Assembly (NCBI GenBank): GCA_902766655.1
Contig: CACXEL010000275.1
Coordinates: forward strand, 1 to 10,790
Direction of reading: 5' to 3'
DNA from: an uncultured Lachnospiraceae bacterium
GTDB lineage: Bacteria > Bacillota > Clostridia > Lachnospirales > Lachnospiraceae
Length of the DNA: 10,790 bases
Position 1 is the stretch's first letter, and every line of letters begins with the position of its first letter. The position numbers and the translations under genes are program-made. The notes under the pieces are model-generated. The model was not told the DNA's origin and did not search any database. It was given only the letters and a program-made list of their open reading frames with translations. This document shows, piece by piece, positions 1 to 7,146 of the stretch.

Positions 1-346
<346 letters not shown>

Positions 347-379
347 GTGACAGAATGGAACAAATCTCGGAATAATATC

Positions 380-409
380 ATTATAAACCGGCTCCGGCGG
401 CTTTGTATA
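380..409 (-). promoter_or_regulatory. Candidate sigma-A promoter for the GH43 gene
   Basis: On the minus strand there is a perfect TATAAT at 385-380. A TATACA box at 409-404 matches four of six bases of the -35 consensus, with an 18-base spacer. Transcription would start near 373 and leave a leader of about 155 bases before the GH43 start at 216. It sits in the AT-rich core of the divergent region, as expected. Consensus match only. Confidence 0.45.
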
Positions 410-575
410 CGACTGTTCATGAGCTCTTGGCGCATTTTTTTAACGATAATGACTATTTTGGTGTACTGGTGAGGCTGCGGGTGAGGGAAAGTGAAGGATG
501 AATCTGATAAGTGTTGCCGCATATTTTCTGAAAGCCGTGCACTGCATTCTTGTGTGGCATATACAGACGGTATGG

Positions 576-584
576 TGATATAAT
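576..584 (+). promoter_or_regulatory. Candidate extended -10 promoter for the phosphoglucomutase operon
   Basis: TGA-TATAAT (576-584) is a perfect extended -10 element. No good -35 box lies 16-18 bases upstream (around 555-561), which fits promoters that depend on the TGn extension or on an activator. Transcription would start near 591 and give an untranslated leader of about 240 bases. A perfect TTGACA at 586-591 also exists, but the bases 16-18 further on (around 608-615) do not form a -10 box, so I prefer the extended -10. Confidence 0.45.
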
Positions 585-749
585 GTTGACAGACAATTTG
601 ATCGCGCCTGCCAATTCCCGAAAAAATGAAGTCATTTTGTAACTGTTCAGCGCCAAGGTAGAATGAATAGAATCCGGCCGGCACGCCAGGCAGACAGGGT
701 CAATTCATTTTTCCAAGGTGGTCAAGGCCCGAAGCGACTCTGATCACCC

Positions 750-785
750 GCAGCGAGGGCTGCTTTGCATCCCGAACCTGTCGGG
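750..785 (+). other. Two adjacent hairpins in the long operon leader
   Basis: GCAGC-GAGG-GCTGC (750-763) is a 5-bp stem with a four-base loop. CCCGA-ACCTG-TCGGG (771-785) is a 5-bp stem with a five-base loop. They lie seven bases apart and end about 30 bases before the AAAGGAG ribosome binding site (815-821) of the phosphoglucomutase gene. Further upstream, AATGAAT (662-668) can pair with ATTCATT (703-709). I do not recognise a known riboswitch class, and no run of T follows the hairpins. Confidence 0.3.
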
Positions 786-829
786 GGCGGAACAGCTGCA
801 CTGCTTTCAAAATCAAAGGAGAAAATCAT

Positions 830-2551
830 ATGAGTCTGGAAATGGAAAGATATGAGGACTGGCTGAAAAGAATGGATCCGCAGGACCCCATGTACGAAGG
901 CCTGAAGGCCGTCGCCGGCGATGAGGCGGAGATCCGCGAGCGCTTCGCCCAGGAGCTCTCTTTCGGAACGGCCGGCCTCCGCGGCAAGCTCAAGGCCGGA
1001 ACGAACTGCATGAACCGTAACGTGGTCGCCCGCGCGACCCAGGGTCTGGCCGATTACATCTGCGCACATGGAAAGGAAGCCATGGAGAAGGGCGTCATCA
1101 TCGCCCATGACCCGCGCCATTACTCGAAGGAGTTCTCGAAGATGGCCGCCGGGATCCTGGCGGCCAACGGCATCAAGGCTTACACCTTCGATGACCTGAG
1201 ACCCACGCCGGAGCTGGCCTTCCTCATCCGCCGGATGGGTACCGTGTCCGGCATCAACATCACAGCCTCCCACAACCCCAAAGACTACAATGGCTACAAG
1301 GTCTACTGGGAGGACGGATGCCAGGTGTCGAGCGACGTGGCGGCCGGCATATATGACTGCATCCGCGTCCTGGACTACTTTGACGGGATAAAGGAAATGC
1401 CCTTCGAGGAGGGCGTCGCCGCCGGCCTCATCGAAATCCTGCCGCCTTCCCGCGACCGGGAGTACCTGGACAAGGTCAAAAGCCTGGCCATCCACGAGGG
1501 TGACGAGCTGGACCTGTCTCTGCCCTTCGTCTATACGCCGCTGAACGGCGCCGGCTCTATCCCCTTCGCGGAGATGCTGAAGGAGCGGGGCTTCACCAAC
1601 TGGCAGATCGTGGAGGAGCAGCGCGACCCGGATCCCAACTTTACGACGGTGGGCTACCCCAACCCGGAGAGCCCTGCCGCCTTTGCCATGAGCGAGGCCC
1701 TGGGCAGAAAGACCGGCGCAGAGCTCCTTATGGCCACGGACCCCGATTCCGACCGCTTCGCCATCGAGATCCTGAACGACGAAGGAAAATACATCCCGCT
1801 GAACGGCAACCAGACGGGCTACATCCTGGTCAACTACGTCCTGGAGGGCAGGAAGGACGCCGGCACCCTGCCATCGAACGGCGCCATGGTCAAGTCCATC
1901 GTGACCAGCACCCTGAGCAGCCGGATCGCCGCCGCTTACGGTGTTGAGATGTGGGAAGCCCTGACCGGCTTCAAGAACATCTGCGGACGGATTGGCGAGC
2001 TCCACGACCGCGGCCTCACCTATCTCTTCGGCTACGAGGAGTCCGTCGGATACGCGGCCTGCGAGGATATCCGCGACAAGGACGGCATCAGCGCCGGCAT
2101 GCTGGTGGCCGAGGCGGCCGCCTATTACCGGAAGCAGGGCAAGACCCTCTTCGACGTCCTGCAGGAAATCTACGCCGGATACGGCTATTGCAACGAGGAT
2201 GAGCCGAACCTTATCCTGGAAGGCCTCGAGGGTGCCGCCCGGATCCGCCGCATGATGGAGGATATCCGCCGCGAGCCCATCACCTCCGTGGCCGGCCGGC
2301 CCATCGTGCGGACCATCGACTACAAGGACGGCTACAAGGGCAGCCACAGCGGCGGAGACGAGGATATCCCGGCCTCCAACGTCCTTCGGTATTTCCTGGA
2401 GGATGGGAGCTGGTTCGCCATCCGGCCCTCCGGCACCGAGCCAAAGATCAAGTTCTACTTCTACGCCTTCGGTGAGTCCGCTGAGGAAGCCAAAGCGAAA
2501 AATGAAGCCATCAAAAAGGCGATCCTGGAGCGCGTCCAGGCCGTGGAATGA
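830..2551 (+). CDS. pgcA: Alpha-phosphoglucomutase / phosphomannomutase (PgcA type)
   Basis: A 573-residue alpha-D-phosphohexomutase that interconverts glucose-1-phosphate and glucose-6-phosphate, possibly also mannose phosphates. All four active-site signatures are visible: the FGTAGLRGK entry motif near residue 45; the phosphoserine loop TASHNP with S147; the Mg2+ loop DPDSDR at 304-309; the sugar-binding GYEESVG at 401-407; and the phosphate-binding RPSGTEPK from 532. Length and motif order agree with Bacillus PgcA-type enzymes of about 580 residues. The ATG is preceded by AAAGGAG nine bases upstream. It is the first gene of the rightward operon, after a long leader. In this setting it would pass glucose-1-phosphate, formed when galactose is metabolised, into glycolysis. 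It could equally serve cell-wall or UDP-glucose precursor supply. The protein is cytoplasmic. Confidence 0.96.
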   Translation: MSLEMERYEDWLKRMDPQDPMYEGLKAVAGDEAEIRERFAQELSFGTAGLRGKLKAGTNCMNRNVVARATQGLADYICAHGKEAMEKGVIIAHDPRHYSKEFSKMAAGILAANGIKAYTFDDLRPTPELAFLIRRMGTVSGINITASHNPKDYNGYKVYWEDGCQVSSDVAAGIYDCIRVLDYFDGIKEMPFEEGVAAGLIEILPPSRDREYLDKVKSLAIHEGDELDLSLPFVYTPLNGAGSIPFAEMLKERGFTNWQIVEEQRDPDPNFTTVGYPNPESPAAFAMSEALGRKTGAELLMATDPDSDRFAIEILNDEGKYIPLNGNQTGYILVNYVLEGRKDAGTLPSNGAMVKSIVTSTLSSRIAAAYGVEMWEALTGFKNICGRIGELHDRGLTYLFGYEESVGYAACEDIRDKDGISAGMLVAEAAAYYRKQGKTLFDVLQEIYAGYGYCNEDEPNLILEGLEGAARIRRMMEDIRREPITSVAGRPIVRTIDYKDGYKGSHSGGDEDIPASNVLRYFLEDGSWFAIRPSGTEPKIKFYFYAFGESAEEAKAKNEAIKKAILERVQAVE

Positions 2552-2630
2552 TCAGCACGAGAGAAAGCAGAATCATTCATCCTGTCACTGATACAAATTT
2601 ACTACAACGCACTGTGAAAAGGAGACTACT

Positions 2631-4238
2631 ATGGGAGCATACATCAAGGAACAGGGCAGCACAAAGGTCCTTATGGTAAACGACAAGCCTTTCGTCATGC
2701 TGGCCGGCGAGGTCCACAACTCCAACTCATCTTCCGTCAAGGTCATGGAGGGCGTCTGGGACAAGGCACTTTCCCTGGGGATGAACGCCCTCTGCCTGCC
2801 GGTCACCTGGGAGATGATCGAGCCCTGGGAGGGCTGTTTTGATTTCCGGATCGTGGACGGCCTCATTCAACAGGCGAGAGAAAAGGGCGGCAAGATCAAC
2901 TTCCTCTGGTTCGGCGCATGGAAGAATGCCGAGTGCATGTATGCGCCGGCCTGGGTCAAGACCGACCTCGAAAGGTTCGCCCGCGCCGAGGTGGTCAAGG
3001 GGGAGCGCCGCTCCAGCATCGGCAGCATGGGCGGCCACGGAAGACCCTACTCGACCCTTTCGGCTTTCTGTGCCAACACCCTGGAGGCTGACTGCCGCGC
3101 CTTCCATAAGCTCATGGAGCACATCAAGGAGGTAGACGCGGAGGAGACCACTGTCATCTGCGTCCAGGTGGAAAATGAGACCGGTCTCCTGGGTGCGGCC
3201 AGAGACCACAGCGACGCCGCGGACGAGGCCTTTGCGGCTCCGGTTCCCGCTGAATTCGTCTCCTACATGAAGAGCCACACGGCCTCCATGGCGCCGGACG
3301 TCAGGGAAGCGGTGGAGCAGGGCGCGGACGAGGGCAGCTGGGCGGAGGTCTTCGGCCCGGTGGCGGATGAGATCTTCCAGGCCTTCTACACGGCCTCCTA
3401 CTGCAACGCCGTGGCCGAGGCCGGCAAGCAGGCCTACGACCTGCCCATGAGCTGCAACTGCTGGCTCGACAAGGCCACGGACAAGCCGGGCGATTATCCC
3501 TCCGGCGGACCCGTCGCCAGGGTCCACGAGGTCTGGGACTTCTGCGCCCCGGCCATCGACGTATACGCGCCGGACATCTATGTGCCCAACTTCGTCGAGG
3601 TGTGCGGACAGATGCGCAAGAACGGCAACCCGCTCTTCATCCCGGAGTGCGCCACCCACAGCTATGCGGGTCCCCGCATGGTCTACTGCGTCGGCCACCA
3701 TCACGCCATGTGCTACTCGCCCTTCGGTTTTGAGGAGATCGGCGAGCCCTTCGGCGCCATGCAGGGCTTCCTCTTCGGCATGGACGTGACGGATCCCGCC
3801 CTCAAGACGCCCCAGTCCGTGGAGGAGTACAGGGCCTACGCGGATGCCCTGAAGAACCTGATGCCGCTCATTACGGAGCGCTACGGCACCGATGCCCTCC
3901 AGGCGGCCTGCGCCGAGGACAAGGAGACAAAGATGGTCACACTGGGCCGGATCGGTGTCATGCCCATGTTCAATGTTCCCTTCCTGGAGAAGCAGAACGG
4001 TGTCCTCCTGAGTGTTCAGACGGAGGAGAACGCAGGTTACCTCCTGGTCGGGCACGCCCTTCTGGTCCTCACGTCCCTGGATCCGGAGAGGCCCCATGTC
4101 GATATCCTCGACATGGAGGAGGGCCACTTCGAGGATGGCGAGTGGGTCATGGACAAGCGCCTCAACGGCGACGAGACGGCCTTCCTCAAGTTCGAGGAGC
4201 CGACGATCCTGCGCTTCCGGGGGTTCATTTACAAGTAA
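2631..4238 (+). CDS. GH35 beta-galactosidase with C-terminal DUF5597-type domain
   Basis: A 535-residue enzyme. The N-terminal TIM barrel has hallmarks of the GH35 group exemplified by Cellvibrio japonicus Bgl35A: MLAGEVHNS near residue 24, the strand PVTWEMIEPWEG, then FLWFGAWKN and YAPAWVKTD. VENETG at 180-185 gives E183 as probable acid/base, and FIPECATHSY gives E339 as probable nucleophile. Residues from about 390 to 530 form the beta-rich tail matching the DUF5597 region of that group. From what I recall of the Cellvibrio enzyme, it removes galactose from xyloglucan side chains, so beta-galactosidase activity on xyloglucan oligosaccharides is inferred here. There is no signal peptide, unlike exported homologues, so intracellular action is likely. 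AAAAGGAG (2617-2624) precedes the ATG. The gene follows pgcA by 79 bases and precedes GH31 by 36 bases. Confidence 0.9.
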   Translation: MGAYIKEQGSTKVLMVNDKPFVMLAGEVHNSNSSSVKVMEGVWDKALSLGMNALCLPVTWEMIEPWEGCFDFRIVDGLIQQAREKGGKINFLWFGAWKNAECMYAPAWVKTDLERFARAEVVKGERRSSIGSMGGHGRPYSTLSAFCANTLEADCRAFHKLMEHIKEVDAEETTVICVQVENETGLLGAARDHSDAADEAFAAPVPAEFVSYMKSHTASMAPDVREAVEQGADEGSWAEVFGPVADEIFQAFYTASYCNAVAEAGKQAYDLPMSCNCWLDKATDKPGDYPSGGPVARVHEVWDFCAPAIDVYAPDIYVPNFVEVCGQMRKNGNPLFIPECATHSYAGPRMVYCVGHHHAMCYSPFGFEEIGEPFGAMQGFLFGMDVTDPALKTPQSVEEYRAYADALKNLMPLITERYGTDALQAACAEDKETKMVTLGRIGVMPMFNVPFLEKQNGVLLSVQTEENAGYLLVGHALLVLTSLDPERPHVDILDMEEGHFEDGEWVMDKRLNGDETAFLKFEEPTILRFRGFIYK

Positions 4239-4274
4239 TCAGAGGTACATGACGGATATGGGGAGGGAGCAGCT

Positions 4275-6572
4275 ATGAGATTTACGGAAGGCTACTGGCT
4301 CCGAAGGGAGAGCGTTCAGGCCTCCTACGCCTCTCAGGCGTATACGGTGGAGGAAATACCCGGCGGCATGCGGGTCATGGCGCCGGAGAGGCCCATTACG
4401 TCCCGGGCGGATGCCCTGGACCTGACGGTGCTGACGGTGGATTTCGTTTCCGCGGGGCACAACGATATTTCTGTCACGGTCACCCACTTCGCGGGCCTTG
4501 CGGAAAATGAAGCCCGCATCCCGCTGTCCCTTTCCCCCGACCCGGTCAAGGTCAGGGTGAACGAAAAAGAAGCCATCATGACGGCCGGCGACATGCTGGT
4601 ACGCGTCAGGCGGGACAGTTGGCTCGTGTCCTTCGAGGCGGAAGGCCGTGTCCTGACCACCTGCGGCTTCCGCAACCTGGGATACATGCGCGTTGACAGA
4701 CAACCGGCCTCCTACCGGCCGGACGGGCATTACCTGGCGGCCGATTATGAGCCCTACATGAGCTCGGAGCTCTCCATGAAGCCGGGGGAGACCATCTACG
4801 GCTTCGGGGAGAGGTTCACGCCCTTCGTGAAGAACGGCCAGTCCGTGACCATGTGGAACGAGGACGGCGGCACGGCCAGCGATGTGAGCTACAAGAATAT
4901 ACCGTTCTATATGTCCAGCGAGGGCTACGGCCTCTTCGCGGACCACACCGGCCCCATCTCCTTCGAGGTGGGGACCGAGAAGGTGGAGTATGTTGGTCTG
5001 GCTGTGCCCGGCGAGCAGCTCCGATACCATCTGATTTATGGACGGAAGCCGGCGGACATTCTGCGGACCTATACGGGGCTTACCGGGCGGCCGGCCCTGC
5101 CGCCTGCCTGGAGCTTCGGCCTCTGGCTTTCCACCAGCTTCAAGCCCCTGTATGACGAGGAGACTACCGGCCGTATGATCGGAGGTATGGAGGAGCGTGA
5201 TATTCCGACCAGGGTCTTCCATTTCGACTGCTACTGGATGAAGGCCCTCCACTGGTGCGACTTTGAGTGGGACGGCAGCGTCTTCGGAAATGTGGAGGAG
5301 ATGCTTGCGCGGTATCACGAAAAAGGTCTCAAGATCTGCTGTTGGGTCAACCCGTACGTTGCCCAGAACACCGCGATGTTCCGCGAGGGACTTGATAATG
5401 GGTATTTCCTGAAGCGGAAGGACGGCAGGGGCATCCGCCAGGTCGACAACTGGCAGCCCGGTCTGGCCGTCATCGATATGACGAACCCGGGTGCCCGCGC
5501 CTGGTACGCAGACAAGATCAAAGGACTGCTTGCCCAGGGCGTCGACGCCATCAAGACGGATTTCGGCGAGCGCATCCCTGTCGACGTTGCATACTATGAC
5601 GGCAGTGACCCGGTCTCCATGCACAATTATTACCCGTATCTCTACAACAGGCTGGTCTTTGAAACGCTGAAGGAGGTAAGAGGAGAGGGGGAGGCGGTGC
5701 TTTTCGCCCGCAGCGCGACGGCGGGTTGTCAGCAGTTCCCGGTCCACTGGGGCGGCGACTGCAGCGCGACCTACGCCTCCATGGCGGAGACCCTGCGCGC
5801 AGGGCTCTCCTTCGCCATGAGCGGCTTTGCCTTCTGGTCCCACGACATTTCGGGCTTTGAGAGCACGGCAACGCCGGATCTCTACAAGCGGTGGTTCCAG
5901 TTCGGCATTTTCTCGACTCATTCACGCCTCCACGGGTCCGACACCTACCGGGTGCCCTGGGTCTTCGACGAGGAGGCCTGCGAGGTGGCCAGAAAGTTCA
6001 GCAAGCTGAAGAACCGGCTCATGCCTTATATTTTCCGGATGGCGGCCATCGCCCATGAGGCGGGGACCCCGGTCATGCGTCCCATGATTTTCGAATTCCC
6101 GGAGGATGTGGGCTGCCGATACCTGGATATGCAGTACATGTTCGGGGATTCGCTGCTGGTTGCGCCGATCTTCAACGACCGTGGCACGGCAAGCTTCTAC
6201 CTTCCGGAAGGAACCTGGAAAAACCTGCTTGACGACAGCATCCTTCCGGGTGGAAAATGGTACACACGGACCTTCGATTACTTCCATATGCCCGTCTATG
6301 TGCGGGAGAATACCCTTCTGCCGGTCGGACGGCATGACGACGTGCCGGACTACGATTACGCGTCAGGGGTAATCCTGCATTATTATCTTCCTACGGAAGG
6401 CGGGAAGGCCCGTGCGGAAATCCCGGACATGACCGGCAGGAGTGTCCTCTTCGCGGAGGCTGCCTGCCGGAACGGGGAGGTATCGGTCGTCGTCACAGGT
6501 CAAACAGGCGGCCGGCCGATCCGGTTCCTGATCCACTATGCGGACGGACGGGTCGAGGAGAGAAGGGTCTGA
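4275..6572 (+). CDS. yicI: GH31 alpha-xylosidase (YicI type)
   Basis: A 765-residue protein that aligns from memory along its whole length with E. coli YicI (772 residues), an alpha-xylosidase that removes alpha-1,6-xylose from isoprimeverose and from xyloglucan oligosaccharide ends. The beta-sandwich N-terminal domain leads into the barrel. IKTDFGERIP gives nucleophile D429 (YicI D416), and HWGGDCSATY gives acid/base D495 (YicI D482). Residues that shape the xylose pocket are kept: F289 (YicI F277), C319 (C307), W357 (W345) and K427 (K414). Y320 replaces YicI F308. Further signatures are FWSHDISGFES, THSRLHGSDTYRVPW and the C-terminal FYLPEGTW. There is no signal peptide, so it is cytoplasmic. 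GGGAGGGAG (4261-4269) is the ribosome binding site. A nine-codon frame from 4249 overlaps the start by ATGA. The neighbouring GH35 gene supports a joint role on xyloglucan side chains. Confidence 0.94.
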   Translation: MRFTEGYWLRRESVQASYASQAYTVEEIPGGMRVMAPERPITSRADALDLTVLTVDFVSAGHNDISVTVTHFAGLAENEARIPLSLSPDPVKVRVNEKEAIMTAGDMLVRVRRDSWLVSFEAEGRVLTTCGFRNLGYMRVDRQPASYRPDGHYLAADYEPYMSSELSMKPGETIYGFGERFTPFVKNGQSVTMWNEDGGTASDVSYKNIPFYMSSEGYGLFADHTGPISFEVGTEKVEYVGLAVPGEQLRYHLIYGRKPADILRTYTGLTGRPALPPAWSFGLWLSTSFKPLYDEETTGRMIGGMEERDIPTRVFHFDCYWMKALHWCDFEWDGSVFGNVEEMLARYHEKGLKICCWVNPYVAQNTAMFREGLDNGYFLKRKDGRGIRQVDNWQPGLAVIDMTNPGARAWYADKIKGLLAQGVDAIKTDFGERIPVDVAYYDGSDPVSMHNYYPYLYNRLVFETLKEVRGEGEAVLFARSATAGCQQFPVHWGGDCSATYASMAETLRAGLSFAMSGFAFWSHDISGFESTATPDLYKRWFQFGIFSTHSRLHGSDTYRVPWVFDEEACEVARKFSKLKNRLMPYIFRMAAIAHEAGTPVMRPMIFEFPEDVGCRYLDMQYMFGDSLLVAPIFNDRGTASFYLPEGTWKNLLDDSILPGGKWYTRTFDYFHMPVYVRENTLLPVGRHDDVPDYDYASGVILHYYLPTEGGKARAEIPDMTGRSVLFAEAACRNGEVSVVVTGQTGGRPIRFLIHYADGRVEERRV

Positions 6573-6631
6573 TAAGGAAGCCTGGTCCGGGACAGGCAAA
6601 CCAAGATGTATTCACAGGAGGAAACAACAAG

Positions 6632-7042
6632 ATGGATGACTGCATTTTCTGCAAGCTGGCCAACGGCGTCTTTCCGACGGCCACCCTCTATGAGGACGAC
6701 GATTTCCGGGTGATCCTGGACGCCGGGCCTGCGACCAGGGGACACGCCCTGATCCTGCCCAAGGCCCACTACACCGATATCTACGAGATTCCCGACGAGC
6801 TGATCGCCAAGGCCTTCATGCTGGCCAAAAAGATGGCTGTGAAAATGACGGCCGCCCTCGGCTGCGACGGCTTCAACATTGTCCAGAACAACCGCCCGGC
6901 GGCAGGCCAGACGGTCTTCCATTTCCATATTCACCTCATCCCGCGCTATGAGAACGACAAAGCCGGCGTGAACTGGAAGCCGGGCAGGCTGAGCGACGAG
7001 GCCAAGGCGGAAATCCTGGCCGCCGTGGCAGCCATAGACTGA
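6632..7042 (+). CDS. HIT-family nucleotide hydrolase/transferase
   Basis: A 136-residue histidine-triad protein. The C-terminal signature HFHIHLIPR (H97, H99, H101) is the nucleotide-phosphate-binding HxHxH triad, with H99 expected to be the catalytic nucleophile by position. The start DDCIFCK carries a C4/C7 pair typical of the zinc-binding HIT subgroup, followed by LILPKAH and GFNIVQNN, all normal for the family. Length is standard. HIT proteins split AMP or other nucleotides from phosphoramidates, dinucleoside polyphosphates or adenylates; the true substrate here is unknown. The gene lies 59 bases after GH31, with AGGAGGA (about 6617-6623) before the ATG, and is the last gene before the strong terminator. 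It is probably a passenger housekeeping gene rather than part of glycan breakdown. Confidence 0.93.
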   Translation: MDDCIFCKLANGVFPTATLYEDDDFRVILDAGPATRGHALILPKAHYTDIYEIPDELIAKAFMLAKKMAVKMTAALGCDGFNIVQNNRPAAGQTVFHFHIHLIPRYENDKAGVNWKPGRLSDEAKAEILAAVAAID

Positions 7043-7057
7043 CCGGAATAAGAAACA

Positions 7058-7122
7058 ATGAGAAACAGGCAGGGCCCTGCGCTCTCTATTATTGAGAGCG
7101 TAGGGCCCTGCCTGTTTCTCAT
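7058..7122. terminator. Long hairpin terminator between convergent genes
   Basis: The arms 7058-7086 and 7094-7122 pair over 29 base pairs around a seven-base TATTATT loop. In plus-strand RNA every pair holds, with a single G-U at 7079/7101. In minus-strand RNA that position is an A-C mismatch. The stem carries an A-rich 5' foot (GAGAAACA) and a T-rich 3' foot (TGTTTCTC), so the base of the stem can act as the U tract. On the minus strand the hairpin is followed by TGTTTCTTATT. It lies 15 bases after the HIT stop and 24 bases after the lipoprotein stop, so it probably ends transcription from both sides. Confidence 0.85.
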
Positions 7123-7146
7123 ATGGACCTCTGGTCAGTTTACCGC

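Noticed and set aside
528..545. TGAAAGCC-containing stretch as a catabolite-responsive element
   Set aside because: The right half does not match the TGNAANCGNWWNCA pattern and the site is not palindromic.
586..591. Perfect TTGACA as a -35 box for a second rightward promoter
   Set aside because: The bases 16-18 further on (about 608-615) are GC-rich and do not resemble TATAAT.
722..2347. 541-codon open frame on the minus strand, opposite the phosphoglucomutase gene
   Set aside because: It mirrors a gene with all active-site motifs. Its translation shows low-complexity, Val/Gly/Asp/His-rich composition typical of the antisense of GC-rich genes, with no recognisable family.
2727..4127. 466-codon open frame on the minus strand, opposite the GH35 gene
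   Set aside because: Antisense shadow of a well-supported gene in GC-rich DNA; no motif and no ribosome binding site that I can see.
4239..5921. 560-codon open frame on the minus strand, opposite the GH31 gene
   Set aside because: Same antisense effect. The GH31 frame carries both catalytic aspartates and full-length YicI similarity.
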